Source: JAEUIG01 sp046349775
Lineage (GTDB): Bacteria > Planctomycetota > Planctomycetia > Planctomycetales > Planctomycetaceae
Length of the DNA: 64,000 nt
Reading direction: 5' to 3'
NCBI GenBank assembly: GCA_046349775.1
Contig: JAXMBS010000006.1
Location: 1 to 64,000, forward strand
Below, piece by piece: positions 37,363-50,047 of the stretch. The notes beneath the pieces were generated by a model. That model was not told where the DNA came from. It worked only from the letters and a program-made list of their open reading frames with translations, and did no database searches. Numbering within the stretch: position 1 is the first letter of the stretch; every line of letters starts with the position of its first letter. Made by a program: the position numbers and the translations under genes.

Positions 37363-40300
37363 TTATTTGATCCTTTTGCGGTAAATGATGAATTTCCGCC
37401 AGTCGAACCGGCCTGGCAGCGGCTTGCCCGTGACAACGTCCGTGTCGTTCGGATCGTCGACGAACGCTTCTTCCAGCCGGGTCATATCGACCACGACGAA
37501 GTCACGATGCCCGGGCAGGTCGGTGATCTTCGACCCGATCTGCACGACATCCGGGTTCGCTGCCGCGTTCGGCTGATGAGCTTCGAACAATTCGTAACCG
37601 ACCCACATCGCGAACACGTGCGACCGGTTCGTCGTGTTGTTGGCGATCTTCGAGAGCAGGCGGTTCGTGGTGTAGTAGTCGACGACGTTGTTGGAGGGCT
37701 GGGCGTCCGCGCTCGACCGGGCGTCGAACAGGCCGAGTCCGGTCGTGGTCAGGTGACTGCGCAGAAGCGTGTTCTGAAGCTGATTCTCAAGTAAGTCCGG
37801 AGGAGACGTCATCGTATTTGGGTCGATATTCGGCTGCGGATCGAGATATGCCATGCTGCGGAAGGGCATCGCCCCGGGCACTCCCGGCAAAGGCAATCCT
37901 GGCATCGGCGATCCCGACGTGTTCAACACATTCGGCATTGCCAAACCCGCTAACCCAGTGAAGTAATCCAGTCCATCTCGGGCAATCAAAAGCTGATCAA
38001 ACCAGTTGCGCACGAATCCTGTAGGCGGTCCGCCCGTGTCGTGCCGGTCCTGTGTCGGTCTCGCTGGGTTACTCAGTGTCGCCAGTTGTCCGACATCGTT
38101 CCCCAGGTTGTCCCGACCGGCGTCATCAACTAAGCCCGCCAGGACCGGCTCCTGACGCAGCGTATTCAGGTTAATCCGTGCCTCGGTGCGCCGGCGCAGA
38201 GATTGCGAATCGCGGATCGTGTCGTTCGCCCGTGGCGGGATTTCGACGAATTCCAGCAACCGGTACCAGCGGTTGGGGGTTTCCCAGCCATCGATAGCAT
38301 TGTTGTCATTCGCATCGCCGTCAGGATTGCGGAAATATTGACCCGCCACCGAAGCAACTTCTCCAGTAATGACCGGATTTACGGACGTGTATTTTCCGCT
38401 GAGCTTACCTGACGCATTGGTGAGCTGCTCGATCAGCCGCTCGGGCGAGATGACTGGTACCGACAGCAGATCGTAGACCGAAGTAAAGTCACGATCGAAG
38501 TGTGGCTGCCAGACGTCGAACGGCGTACTTTGCTGGGAGTTCGGTCCATGCTTCGAACTCTGTGAGTCGAGGGTGTGATTCTGCATTGTCCCGTCGCTGT
38601 GCTGCTCATACCGGTACTCCCAGACTACGTTGCCCATTTGCGGAGGATCCGGCGGCGGTGGGGCGGGTGCCGGTGCGGGTGGCGTGATAGTGTATATAGC
38701 GGATTCATTCGTTGAGTTTCGGAGCGAAAGAGGCTGTCGACGCTCGCCGCTATGCATATTTCTAAGCGGAGTAGTCAATGGATTAGAAATATCCGCATTC
38801 GTTGCCGGTGCAAAGTCCGCCGACCGGACGTACATCCGATCGACCTCCACCCATGGATCTTTCTGCAAGACTCCGGCCGCATGAGGATTGAGTTGTCGCT
38901 CCAAAACGAGCACAAAACTCGTTTTAGTCTCCACCTTGGACGGATCTGCGACCCCCACCAGTTTCGTACCGAGCCCAACATCGAGTGCCCCAGCAGGAGC
39001 GAACAGAGTCAAATCGTTCAAAGTCCGGTCCGTATGAAACTCGGTATCCTGCGGATGGCACAAGTCGAGGTCTGTCAGGGGCACAGGCGCGGGCTGCGTA
39101 TTCGGATCCATTGCGCTCGGGCCATTCGGAGCGTTCGCTTCAAATTCCGGGGTCGACGTGTCGGTATTAAGATAGAAGTCCGCGGCGCGTACCTGCCCGA
39201 AGCTCGGACTTCCTGCCTGGTGCACCGTAATCGAGCCATCGTGCGTGCCGATCAGGAAGTTCTCACCGGGCCCAACCTGCTTATTGAGTCCGCCCGAATT
39301 CGTCTTGAATTCCACCGCATTCGACCGCGCTCCAACGGTGACCGGAAACGCCACGTCCGACTCAACTCGTACGATACGATACGAACCCGTTGGCAGCGGA
39401 ATCGTAAATGGGGTTGCGTTCCGCAGTTCGATGAACAGAAACTGATGCTGCTGGTCGTCGTCGCGATAGATAGTCCCAGTGAAATCGCTCATCTGTTTGA
39501 GCGCCTTGATCCAGTACGCTTCGCTGAGAGTGAGCTGCTGGGCCTCAATTCCATACGCGACTGCGTTGGCCGGCCACGGGCTCGTCGTGGTGTCCCAACC
39601 GTTGGAAAGATCAGGATCAAACTCGAATCGCGTAATGACGTCGTCCGGGTCGAGCGCGTCGACATAGTTGACGGCAAACTGCGCCATCTGATCGATCACA
39701 TCGGTGATGCCGTTTTTGGGAGAGTCGTCAACGAACGGATAGATTGGTAGTAATGTAAAATGACGGTATCCGGGCGTCTCCCAGGGTATACAGCAGGGCG
39801 TAGATGTCCCGCGCGAGCCGTTGTCGGTCGTACCGTGCCCAAGCCTCCTGGGCGAACTTGCCGGGGACAGTCGTACTGTCAATTGCCACGAATGGCACTG
39901 GACTGAACGTGCCGGACGGAGGTGAAGGAATATGCGGATCAGACATACCCCGCGTCCCCGATGGTGTAATACGCTTCGCGTAATGGGAGTATCGCCATCG
40001 TAGGTCGTCGGATTCGCGTGACTCGCAGGCTGAACATTGCCGCCGGCATCCAGCAGATAACCTTGAGTCCGCATCGCCGGCTACGAACGTCGTGACGTGC
40101 GGCGTGAGCGCCGATAAACGGATTGCCGTTGCGGTCGAAGTTCACCAGCAACCGGTTGAGGTTCAGCTTTTGCCCCGGCAGGTTGCGTGAGCCGCCGATG
40201 TTGAACTGGCTGTTCTCCTCGACCGTCGCGAAGCCGCCGCGTCACTGTCGGAAAGTGATCGGCAGGCTCGATTGGCGTCGCGACGGAGTCTGGATCAATT

Positions 40301-42752
40301 CGTGCCGAGACGTTAGACCTGTGCCGTGGTTCCCCCAGTCGTACCAAACTTGGGTGGGAATCGGGAGAGGCCGCTGGCGGGTGTGACGTCGCTGAACTCC
40401 TTATAGCGAGGACCAGCGTCCAGAACACCGTTGCCGTTCGCCTCGCCGATCCAGCGAGCCATTGTAATTCGTGTCCTCCAGAAGGGCCGGGTGATGCTCA
40501 TGCTCCAGCCGGTCGCGCGAGTCGGTCGTGAACTGCTGCCGGATCGGGCGGCCCGCATGGAATCTTCGAGCAAAGCTCGCCAGCTGCGCAGACGAGAGTT
40601 CTCGCGGACGAGCTGCCATTGCTGATCGCTGAGCTGAAGCGCCGCCAGTTCCGAAGGAGGAAACGGCGCATCGACCTGCGTCGGGAAGTTCGCGTCGCTG
40701 ACCAGTTCGTCGTTCTCGTTCCAGAGGCCGTCGTAAGGAGTTGAGTTGTTGAACACGTAGTCGCCGGGCGCCGGGGTTCGCCCCATGACCACGGCACCGG
40801 CAGTCCGGTTGTTGGCGGCCGCCGCCATCAAGGTTCTCCCACGCGGCGGGAGTCAAGACCGAGGTCGTCGCATGCGCGTGCCGTAATACAGCCATCGACT
40901 AGGATTGAGAGGCATCGAGAATTCCAACCCGGCCAGATCGCGGACGGAACCGGTGTTGGTGATACGTTCGATACGATGCTGCCAGTGGCGGGTAGTTCCC
41001 CAGAATCCCGTGAAATCACGGGGTGGACCGAGTAAGGGTAGGCCAACGCGGAAGACAGCAGACCGTAGAAGTTATTCTGATACGCGATGCCGCTGGAGAT
41101 GTTGTCATTGCCGCCGTGGACCAGTCGTTGCCCGGGTTGTTGTCGTCGCGGTCGTCGTCGTACCGGGTGTCGCCGGCCGACGGGAAAATGTGCGAGCTTG
41201 GCGTATTGAGGGCCGGACGCAGGGCCAGCACTTCTCCGTACCGGCCGGGAATATCCGAGTTGGCGTTGGCGTTGGCGTACGTCAGGTCGCTCTGATACTC
41301 GGGACTGCCGTGGAGGATGCGAAACAGCTCCGTGTTGGCAATCTGCACGCGGTTGAAGCCGGCCGCAGCCCGGTTGGTCGGCGGGCCGGTCGACTGGTCG
41401 GCGTAAATCCCGTGGTGCTGCAACGTTGCGGCGGAAACATTGGCTGCGGCGATGTCCGCTGTATTGTTGGGATCGGCGTAGAGGGCGGGCAGCGGATTGA
41501 CTTCGGCCGGGCTGGCCCCCTGGTCCGACGCATGAATCCAGTTGTTGGACTGAGAATAAACGTGGTTGAACGCGTCGGCGCTGACCGTATTTGATTTGTA
41601 CGTGACGTAGGGATCGTGTCCATGGTGGTTGACGTTGATCAGCGCATCCATATCGATGATCTTGGCATAGTAAATCGGGACCGCCTGGCGACCGTCCTCG
41701 AGGTCGATAATCGGGCGATCGAGGTCGAGCCAGATCGAGTCGAGCGTGCCATCGCCGTCGGCGTCGACGTCCAGGTCGTACTGTGTGCTGGCGGAGAAGA
41801 TGCCCATTTCGTTCGCAACCGAGTTGGAATTGGCATCCACTGTAAACGGGAATGGCGACAGGACGCGGTTGCGATTGCCGCTGAGGGCGGGCGTTGCAAC
41901 TGCCGTCAAATAGCGAGGCGTGCCGTCGATGTTGACATGCGAGACATGCGGCCGGAGGACCTGCGCGGCAAAGGCGGCATTGGTGTACAGATCGGCGAAT
42001 CCTCCGGGAGCGGTCCGCTTGTCCGGGAACAACTGCGGCCGGAGGAATGACGGAATGACGACGCGCCTGTCGGTCAGCGTTCCGTCTTTGACGACGGCTT
42101 CATACGCGAGGAACTGGCTATTAATGTCGGGGTACGTGTAGTCGACGTCGGACGCATGCATGAAGCGGGGGTTCGCATCGAGATCGAACGGCACGCCCGT
42201 GCCACTGGCGACGCCGCTAAAGTTGACGCGGAAGTTTGCTCCGGTCGCATCACGGGTCGTTGCGGCTTTGGTCGGGTCATAGTCTCCGTTGTAATCGAAA
42301 TCGATCTGTGACGAATTCGTCGCGACAGGCAGACCGTTGGCATCTGTCGCCGTCGCATACACGCCGATGCCGCGGCCGTTGCGGGGGCGGACGTCCAGCG
42401 GCGTACCGTCCCCTTGAATCAAGCCGACCGTATGCGCCAGGAGCGATTTGTCGCTGATCGTGACGCGCCGGCCATTGACGGTGCCTTCGCCGCCATTGAG
42501 GGCGCTTTGCTGACGGCCATCGGGTGTGCTCTGGATGATCTGGCGCAGGGCTTCGTCGAGGATGTCCGGATCCTCGGCGTCTTCGATGCGCTCGAAGGCG
42601 AAGGCGCGGGCGCTCTTGGCCTCCTGATCGGACCAGGAGTAGAAGAAGAAGCCGAGAAACGCCAGGCTGGCCAGGAGGGTCAGCACGACGATGATCACGG
42701 CGCCGCCCCCGCGCGCAGCCGCTGGCGCGAGACTCTGGTGATGAAATTTCAT
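37363..42752 (-). pseudogene. Giant GspK/PilX-like minor pseudopilin, frameshifted in the middle
   Basis: The N-terminal frame (41016-42752; ATG at 42752) starts MKFHHQSLAPAAARGGGAVI with one membrane helix (VIIVVLTLLASLAFLGFFFY) and no FTLIE motif, as in GspK/PilX. The C-terminal frame runs from about 39790 to 37363. Between 39.75 and 41.05 kb the sequence continues through at least five frame changes with family-like text (AYPYSVHPVISRDSGELPAT, APGDYVFNNSTPYDGLWNEN, LLVNFDRNGNPFIGAHAARH, EAWARYDRQRLARDIYALLY). A repaired protein would have about 1,790 residues, several times the usual GspK. An Asp-rich segment DVDADGDGTLDS could bind calcium. GspK-type proteins cap the pseudopilus tip. Confidence 0.65.
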
Positions 42753-42828
42753 AGTTCCAAACCGCCATGCCCGCGGGTTGTGAATTCGTTCGCTATCTGT
42801 GAGCGGCCGGCGAGCCGCCTGAATCGAG

Positions 42829-44707
42829 TCAGTCAACCAGGGAATGCACGAGCGTCACTTGCCGGGATTGTCCGGTGGTGACGTCGCGGTAACGGACCGT
42901 GATCCGGATGCGGTCCAGACCGAAGCGATTGTCGAAGCACTTCCACTGCACACCTCCGTCCGAGACCGGGGTACCGGGTTGGCGCGGCCATGTTCGCGGC
43001 GGGGGACCGCTATTGCCGACAACCTGAGTCGCGATGAAACCGATACTGAAATTGTCATCGCTGCCCGGTGCGTCAATTTCGGCAAGGTCTGGGTTTGAAC
43101 CAGAAAAGTCGGTGATTCCATTGCCGTCGTCGTCAGTGCCAGCGACGCCCGGCGCATTGTCCGCTCCGAAGGCATCCGGGAAGAACACGTCGCCAACGGC
43201 GTAGGAAGGATCGTTAGGCAACCATACGAACTGGCGTACATTCGAATAGTTCGGCAAAACCTGCAATGCCCGGAACGGCGGCCGCGCTCCCATGCTGGGA
43301 TGCCAGGTGTCGTAGACGCGGTTGCCGGCCAGTCCTCCAGGCCCGTAATTCAGATTCGCGTTGTTCAGATTCGTGCCTGGCGGATTGTTCTGCCGATAGA
43401 GGCCGACCGTGTTGTGACCGATGTCCTTCCATTCACCGGCGCCCGGATCCCAGACCTTTACATCGAACGCTTCGACATGGGTGAGCAGGATGTCTTCGCC
43501 GGAGCGCGGACCCACAAGTTGGATGTCGCCAGCGTCGTAGGCGCCGTTGGTATTGGCATCGACCGAAACGATGCTGATGGGCGAGAGGATCAGGTCCTGC
43601 CGCAACATGATATTGAGGCCGCTCAGCGACGGAGGACCGGATTCAATGCCGGGCCAGTTGAACAGGGTGTGGGACGTTTCCTCCTGGGTAAACCGGCCGA
43701 TATAAGCAATGGGAGAATTCGTGGAGTCAAAGAGGTATTCGACGGGCCGACTTACGGCGGCATTGTTGCTGAATCGTCGTGAGTAGAACCCGAATCGGTT
43801 CCAGGGAATTCCCAGCGGCGTGTTGCTGGTGCCGTTCGCGTTGCTGAGTGACTCCGCACTGTGGAACTGGAAACGGTACGTGTCGGGGCCCGCTGGGATC
43901 TCGGGATCGGGACCAGCCGGTCCGTTATCCGGCAGGACCTGGACGCGCGTGCCGGAGAAGTCCCAGTCGGCATAAAACGACCTGCCGGTCATCGTATACT
44001 GTTGGTCGAAATAGGGCTGGCCAACTGCAGGAGGCGGTGGCGGATACTGTGGAGGAAAACGAAACGGCCCGGCGGTGCCATCATCCCCGGCGGTGGGCTG
44101 CGGATCGAAGGGAGGATCATTTGTCAGGCGGTCGCGGATCAGCATCACTCGTCGATAAAGATTGCCGCCGCGAACAAAGTAGGTGATCTCCGCCATCCGC
44201 GACGTCGCCGCGCCGTTACCAATGATTCCGTCATCGCGTTCCGGTTGATTGGGATTATCAACCAGTCGGTGGGCCGGCCAGATTCCCGCTCGTCCGTAGT
44301 ACGGGGAAGGAGCAGTCTCCGTCGTCGATGCGACCACCTGGCGGTGAACTGCGTGACGTCGTCGGTGTCGTCATTGACGTCGTTTTCTGAAATGTACAAG
44401 TATCCAAGCTGCCGCGGATCGACGACGTCCCCAGGAGACAACGGGACAATCCCGCGGAGATTCCTGGATGCCAAGAACAATCTCGGCGCGTCGCCCCGCG
44501 CTGTTGAGAAGCGCGATATGTCCGACCGGCCAGGTCGTGCCGCAGGACGGTGGTGAACGAGCGGGCCTTCTGATCGTTGTTCGCGATCCCCCGCTGCGCC
44601 GTCATCGTGCCGACGGCCGCTCCGAACACGTCGGCAAACAGCAGCATGATGAGCATGACGAGCGCCGTCGCCACCAGCATTTCGACGAGTGTGAAGCCGC
44701 GACGCAT
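42829..44707 (-). pseudogene. GspJ/PilW-like pseudopilin with two frameshifts
   Basis: Starts at the ATG at 44707 with MRRGFTLVEMLVATALVMLI, a prepilin signal with Phe+1 and Glu+5. The frame is lost after TVLRHDLAGRTYR, picked up in the next as LASRNLRGIVPLSPGDVVDP, and again as VASTTETAPSPYYGRAGIWP, which then runs intact to the stop at 42829. Repaired length about 625 residues. The intact part is beta-rich and ends RITVRYRDVTTGQSRQVTLV. Sits between the GspI- and GspK-like genes. Two breaks, near 44500 and 44330, point to local decay or error. An inverted repeat lies upstream at 44774-44794. Confidence 0.75.
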
Positions 44708-44773
44708 CGGAGGAGCCAGGGGTTAGGGGACAGGGATCAGTGAGACGTCAGAGGTCAGTGTGTTTCGATCAAT

Positions 44774-44794
44774 GATAAACCATCAACGTTTATC
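44774..44794. repeat. Short perfect inverted repeat between GspI- and GspJ-like genes
   Basis: GATAAAC, a seven-base spacer and GTTTATC. The words AACCATCAAC and GATAAACCATCAAC recur upstream of GspF (50022-50040) and upstream of pilT (53308-53335). Confidence 0.6.
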
Positions 44795-44821
44795 TCTTGA
44801 CACTCGTCCTTCAACGCTCGC

Positions 44822-46258
44822 CTACAAGTTGAACACTTCGACGATGCCGGGCATCAGGATCGCCTGGCCAACTGCACTGGGGGGCGGGAGGGATTGACGC
44901 CGCACGTTCCGGTCCAAGAGGAGCACGGCATAATTAATGCCTCCTCCCGTTGTCCCCTTTTCGAAGAGCTCCTGAACGCGATACCACGTCACGTCGTGCG
45001 CATCGAACAACCAGTTGCCGGGCTTCAGCAGCGGGTCCGGTTCGGTGTTGGGCCAGGCGATTTTGACCCAGTAGGATGCGCCCGGAGGGAATCCGTGCTG
45101 CGTACCGTCATTCGTGCCATCGCCATCGATATCGATATTTGCATTGCCAAAATTTGCGTCGTAAACATGCTCGCTGGCGCTGCCGAAGTTGCGGTTGAAC
45201 ACGACGACGCACTTGATGTCCGGCTTCCCCTGGGCGTTGTTGCGAACCGTGAGGAACCAGGTGTAACGGCGCGTAAGCGACTCGATTCGGGCAGTTCCGA
45301 TATCGGGATTGCCTGCGAGTTTGGGAAACCGCGCGGGAATCTGCTCCGCCAGGTTAACCTGCTGGCCCGCAATGTTGTTGATCATCCGATAGGTGGTCAT
45401 CTGGCCGTCGGTCGATGTCGCCACGAGACGGGTGATCGGACCACCGGCATTCGCCAGACTGACAGCCGCGGGAAACGTCACGGAAGTGTTGTTCGCCGAT
45501 TGGGGCGTGCCGGTGACGACCTGCTCCCAACTGTCCAGGAGCGTGGCGGTGGCCATCGCGGCCAGAGTGCTTGCGGCTCCCCCATGGATTCGCAGCAGGG
45601 CCCCGTTCGGAGGAACAGGTTGTGTGGCCGTCCCTGTGATACGGTCCGTCTTATTGCCGAACTGATCCGGCCGGGGCATCGTCGCGTCATCAATGGCGAT
45701 GTTGTAGCCCAGCGGATCGATGACGTAGCTGAGTGGAAGCGACGTAGTCGGATCGAGCAGCGGCTGCCAGACAACGCTACCGTCGACGACGGAGCCGAAC
45801 GTGTTCCATTTCGGTTCGTCAGTGCCGCTCGTGCCGTTACTCGTCGTGTAGAAGAAAATCAAAGGAATCGGGACAAGCTGTCCCGCTTGCAGTGTCGGGA
45901 TGACGACCAGAGGTGGATTCGCAGGCGGAGCCGAACCGTTGTACGGCGTATTTGGCCGCCACGTGCCCTGATAATTGACGGTCGTCCCGGCGATCTGCGT
46001 TCCATTCTGGAATTGCGTCAGCAGAGCGGGGTTCGCTTTGACTAGCTCTGCCGTATTCAGCTTGTGGATCTTAGAGTTGGTCTGCTGTGTCGCCTGAATC
46101 GTCCGGAGGACGGAAATCGGAAACAGCGTGAAGACCGACACGACGCCGACGGCCATGATCAGGATCGCCATCAGCACTTCGGTGAGCGTGGCGCCAATGC
46201 GAGCGGCTCGCACGCGCGTCACTAGAGCGTCTCTGGTATGGCGTCGGACCGGTGTCAT
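44822..46258 (-). CDS. GspI/PilV-like pseudopilin
   Basis: A 478-residue protein whose N-terminus, after a basic leader, is RIGATLTEVLMAILIMAVGV, a prepilin signal with Ala+1-Thr-Leu-Thr-Glu+5. The rest is beta-rich without known domain, ending VGQAILMPGIVEVFNL. Its ATG overlaps the stop of the upstream GspH-like gene by four bases, so the start is well supported. Larger than standard GspI (about 120 residues), as are the other pseudopilins here. This is one of the few uninterrupted pseudopilin genes in the cluster. Confidence 0.8.
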   Translation of the reverse strand: MTPVRRHTRDALVTRVRAARIGATLTEVLMAILIMAVGVVSVFTLFPISVLRTIQATQQTNSKIHKLNTAELVKANPALLTQFQNGTQIAGTTVNYQGTWRPNTPYNGSAPPANPPLVVIPTLQAGQLVPIPLIFFYTTSNGTSGTDEPKWNTFGSVVDGSVVWQPLLDPTTSLPLSYVIDPLGYNIAIDDATMPRPDQFGNKTDRITGTATQPVPPNGALLRIHGGAASTLAAMATATLLDSWEQVVTGTPQSANNTSVTFPAAVSLANAGGPITRLVATSTDGQMTTYRMINNIAGQQVNLAEQIPARFPKLAGNPDIGTARIESLTRRYTWFLTVRNNAQGKPDIKCVVVFNRNFGSASEHVYDANFGNANIDIDGDGTNDGTQHGFPPGASYWVKIAWPNTEPDPLLKPGNWLFDAHDVTWYRVQELFEKGTTGGGINYAVLLLDRNVRRQSLPPPSAVGQAILMPGIVEVFNL

Positions 46259-47285
46259 TGTGCCTCCCGGCCACGGCGGGCATAGCTATAGGGATCATCG
46301 GCCCAGAAGTCTGTTCCCGCTGTCCCAGTCGCATTGACGAGAACGTCTGCAGGATTGACCTGGCTCGTCGTGACCTGTCCGGCTTGAGTGAACAGGCTCA
46401 GGAGATAAGGATCGGTCTTGGGCACGATCGGCGCCCGCGCCGGGACGTAGGGCCAGGTGAACGGCCCGGCTGTCGTGTTGCCGGTGATTGGGGTCTTGAG
46501 TTCGCGTCGACACCACACGTCCATCAGTGTCGTGAGATACGGAGTGTCATCAGGCCATTGGTCCACGGTCCCGCCCATCGGCGAGCGCGGCCATCGAACA
46601 GGAAATCCATCGACAACGTTTGGCTCGCCAGGCGGGCAGGATCTGGCTGGCATCAGGATAATGACGCGCTCTCCAGCGGAACAGGCTCCGTGTTTGGCAA
46701 GATGGTCAGAACATTTCGACCGGTACTCAAACGCTTCCGGTGGCTCCCAGTAGTGACTTCGAAGAAGCCGTGGTTGTTCTCGAGGACTGTCAGGAAAGTC
46801 AAAGTTTGAGACGACGTACCAGCTCCCGGAATCGCGGAATCTCGATCCGAAAGCCGGGTTGGATCAAATTGCGACCGTTCGGATTCGCCGCGGTGTTCGG
46901 CCCCAGACGCGTCCATTTCAGCGGTCCCTGCACGTACGACATCACCAGACCAGTGGATGTCTGCCCTCTAGGATTGACCTGCACGGTTGAGCCATCATCG
47001 CCGTCGTAGCCCGGGCTCCCGATGTAGACGGACTGTCGACGAGGGCGCCTGCGATCGGTGGTGCTGCGGATCAGTCGCACGCCGCGCGGCCGGTCCTCGC
47101 TGATGGCGCGCGAGCGCGCGCCCTCGAAGTATGACTGCAGCAGCCGGGCGGACGCATTCAGCCGATCCGAGTCGTTGCGGCAAAGCTTGTCCTGCTTCAA
47201 GCGCGGTCAAGATGCGAAGATCGCAATTGAGACCAGAAGCTCTACGAGCGTGAATCCGCCGCGGCTGCGCGGGCGCGCTCCTCAT
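46255..47285 (-). pseudogene. GspH-like pseudopilin, broken in several places
   Basis: Pieces on the minus strand: RGGFTLVELLVSIAIFAS followed by TGA, then LKQDKLCRNDSDRLNASARL and QSYFEGARSRAISEDRPRGV (46799-47200), a middle stretch TLTFLTVLENNHGFFEVTTG, and an intact C-terminus (46255-46653) ending WADDPYSYARRGREAQ. ARLLQSYFEGARSRAI matches GspH-type proteins, where the helix after the prepilin segment reads similarly. At least three frame changes and one in-frame stop. Overlaps the GspI-like ATG. Confidence 0.65.
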
Positions 47286-47338
47286 GCGAGAGTGTCGAAC
47301 GCCGATGTTGTCTGTCCGCCGCGTACATGAGCTAAGCC

Positions 47339-48548
47339 TTACAGCTGCCTGTTGGTGATGTCGTCGTACAAAGCGTCCGGCGATTCGATCACGCCGTCGC
47401 CGTTGAGATCTTCTCCGCTATCGAACGCCATTCGTTGATATGCTTCCGCGAACGGGCGCGAGAGCCTGAGGTGGAAGTGGTCGTTCCATTGCGGTCGAAG
47501 CCTGTCGAGTTCAAACATTCCCAACCGTCCATCAGGCCGGCGGAAACAATCAACGGAATGAAGACGTGTCCGGAATGTGTTGAAAGCTTCATCAAATTTC
47601 ATTCCTGAGTAGGGCGATAACCATTGTTAAAGACGGTTACGAGATATTTGGGAGGTGTCGTGAGTACAATGACCAGAATTTACGTTACGTCGTCCGGATC
47701 CTGGTTGAGGGGATGCGAGAAGTCGGTGGGCAACAACGGCCAATTGGGACCATAGGGTCGCTCGACTGTACGGGGATCACATCCGGCAGGACACCGACAT
47801 GGCGGAACATCATCTGATCAATACTTGCGGGTTCCCGGTTGGCCCCGGATACTGGACGGAACAGACGCGTCGACCAGTTGTAAAACCGCAGCGGGTGTCC
47901 CCAATCGTCAAGGAACTCCAGGTTGCCATCGTTGTCGGTATCGCCGATGTGCCGCGAGGGGATACGATCGAGTCCCGGGTGCGGTGGACCGAAGATCGAC
48001 CCATTTTTCAAGGCGACGTAGAGCAACTCGGAACTTTCCGCCGCCTCGGCCAGCTCGCCCGTCACCGCGGAATTCTTTGCCGCCCAGCTGTCCGGTTTCC
48101 AGGCAGAGCTGGACGGATTCCACATGGACATCAGCAGAGGGGCTTCGTCTCCGGTGATTCCGCCGCCCAGGGTGCCGTCGAATCCGTACATGTCTTCTTC
48201 CCGCTGAGGGAACGATCCACGGAAGCGATCCTTCTTGACCATCAGAACCGCTACTTCCATTGGGAGATCGGCGCCGGGGTTATAGCCGTCGTAAATCGCT
48301 TTGAACCTGGTCGCCAGCGGCTTGAAGTTGATCCGCTCGAAATCCTCGAGCCGGTCCTGCAGAGCCGAGTCGAGATGCCGGATCGTTGCGCGCGTGGCCT
48401 CCGTCCGCGCGTTTTCCATGGAGGCGCTCAGGACTCGGAAGGCGAGACTGAACAGAATCACAACGATTGCCAGCACGACGAGCATTTCGATCATCGTGAA
48501 GCCGCGACGGGCGAACCGGCGACGCTGTTGTGGGAATTGAGAATGCAT
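47339..48548 (-). pseudogene. GspG-like major pseudopilin, frameshifted C-terminus
   Basis: The intact frame (47685-48548) starts MHSQFPQQRRRFARRGFTMI with prepilin signal FTMIEMLVVLAIVVILFSLA, then the conserved EATRATIRHLDSALQDRLED helix of GspG-like proteins. Near 47770 the family text changes frame (DPRTVERPYGPNWPLLPTDF, SHPLNQDPDDVT). Farther on, GHVFIPLIVSAG, PDGRLGMFEL and GEDLNGDGVIESPDALYDDI (to 47339) look like the planctomycete-style end, where 'VSAGPDG' is standard. At least three breaks. Confidence 0.65.
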
Positions 48549-48625
48549 TGTCGGAGACCTGAGGTCGGAAGTCAGATGGCGGAGGTCCCATTGCCACTTT
48601 GCTTGTTTGCCACTCCGCCCTTGGT

Positions 48626-49691
48626 TCAGTTCAGCCGGCCTTTCTTGAAATTGGTGATATTGTCGCGATCGTACGCTCCGGTTGACGCCTGGCCGTTGTA
48701 ATACCCGCCACTCCCATAGTCGAAATCACGGCCGCCAGGAGAAATCAACTGATAAGACTGAGGGTTGTACGGCGCTGTCAGCCCTAGATCCGAGAAATAG
48801 AGCGCGCCAATTCCTTGCTCAGCAGCGCTCGGCAAGTCATTGTCTGCATATTCCAATTTCTGCGCCGCATTTCCGTTCGGATCGCCCTGATTACCGTCCG
48901 GCCCGTTCGGCTGATAACCCCCTCCCGCCGTAGCGCTGCTGAGATACAGATAGGGGCGAGAAGCTGGCCGGACAGGGGATCGAAGTATTCGGGCATGTCT
49001 TCGATCAGTGTCTTGAAAAAGTCCTTCAGTCGCCCTGTGGGACCACTCTCCAGCTGCGCGAGCAGTCCCACTCGATTTCCGCCGCGCACAACGGAATCTG
49101 GAGTTGCCGAAAAGCCGAGCGGATTCCTGTGATCGGGCAGCCGGCAGACGGCGGGGGCTTCGTGCCCCGTTCTTGTCGACGACGTTCGTTTCGCAGGGAG
49201 GAAGAAGCTGCCGCGCACCACCACGCCACCGCCTGTCCTCTGCCGCCAGGAAGAAGGCCAGGCATTCGGCACCATTCAGAACCAGCACATCATCATGTCT
49301 CCGTCGCCGTTGATGTCTAATTGGTTCGCACCGCCGTAGCTGAAATCGAAATCCGGCCAGGCCTGCCGGATGAATGCCCGTGACGCGGAGCAGAGATGTC
49401 GGGAACGCCAACTGCCGGGTTGGCTGGATCCCAGTGGCGGCCGCCTCATACGGAACGATGAAGCTTGGGACGTCAACTCCATACTTGCTCTTGAAATTGA
49501 CGAGCGCCGCATCGAGCGTACTCATTCGGACACGACGGCAGCCTCCCGCGCCGAACTACGGCCTGTGTTACTGGCACCAGCAGTGCAATAAGAATGCCAA
49601 TGACGACAATCACGACCAGCAGTTCAATGAGCGTAAATCCGCCGCGGGGGTGTGGATGCCGGCGAGCAGGGAGAGGACGGGAAGCGTGCAT
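48626..49691 (-). pseudogene. Second GspG-like pseudopilin, frameshifted
   Basis: The N-terminus (ATG at 49691) has HPHPRGGFTLIELLVVIVVI, a perfect prepilin signal. The helix continues in another frame as MSTLDAALVNFKSKYGVDVP and FIVPYEAAAT, then further frame changes separate FDFSYGGANQLDINGDGDMM, the middle, and an intact end (to 48626) with YLYLSSATAGGGYQPNGPDG and YDRDNITNFKKGRLN. At least three frame changes. With the preceding gene it forms a pair directly after GspF. Confidence 0.65.
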
Positions 49692-49924
49692 GAGAAGTCC
49701 AGGGTCTAAGGCGAAGGGCCTGGAGGGCCGAGGCGGAAGTAGGGCCGAGGGTCGAGGGCTAAGGGTCTAGGGCAATCCCGTGGGATCGCATTATGTCGAT
49801 GCAGCGGCTGTGGCTGCCGAATTCAAAGTGCTGCGAAACGCGGCAGATTGGGAATCAGGAGCAGTCGAGATGAGGAACCGGTTCAGGGAACGCACGCGGT
49901 GTGCCGCGGTGCGAGGATTCAGGG

Positions 49925-50018
49925 GGAGGAGCAGAGGATTTAAGGATCAGAGAAGCAAAGGGGTTTCCTCGGTGTGTCTTCCCTTTGCTACTAAGCTCCT
50001 TTACTCCTCTGTTCCTCC
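49925..50018. repeat. Long imperfect inverted repeat upstream of GspG-like genes
   Basis: A 38-base arm at 49925-49962 (GGAGGAGCAGAGGATTTAAG and onward) pairs imperfectly but along its whole length with 49981-50018. The words match those at 36958-37027. The same 356-base gap (49692-50047) also has GGGTCTAAGGC/GGGTCGAGGGC-type direct repeats at 49700-49770 and no gene. Confidence 0.8.
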
Positions 50019-50047
50019 TTTTCGATCAACCATAAATGATCAGCCTT

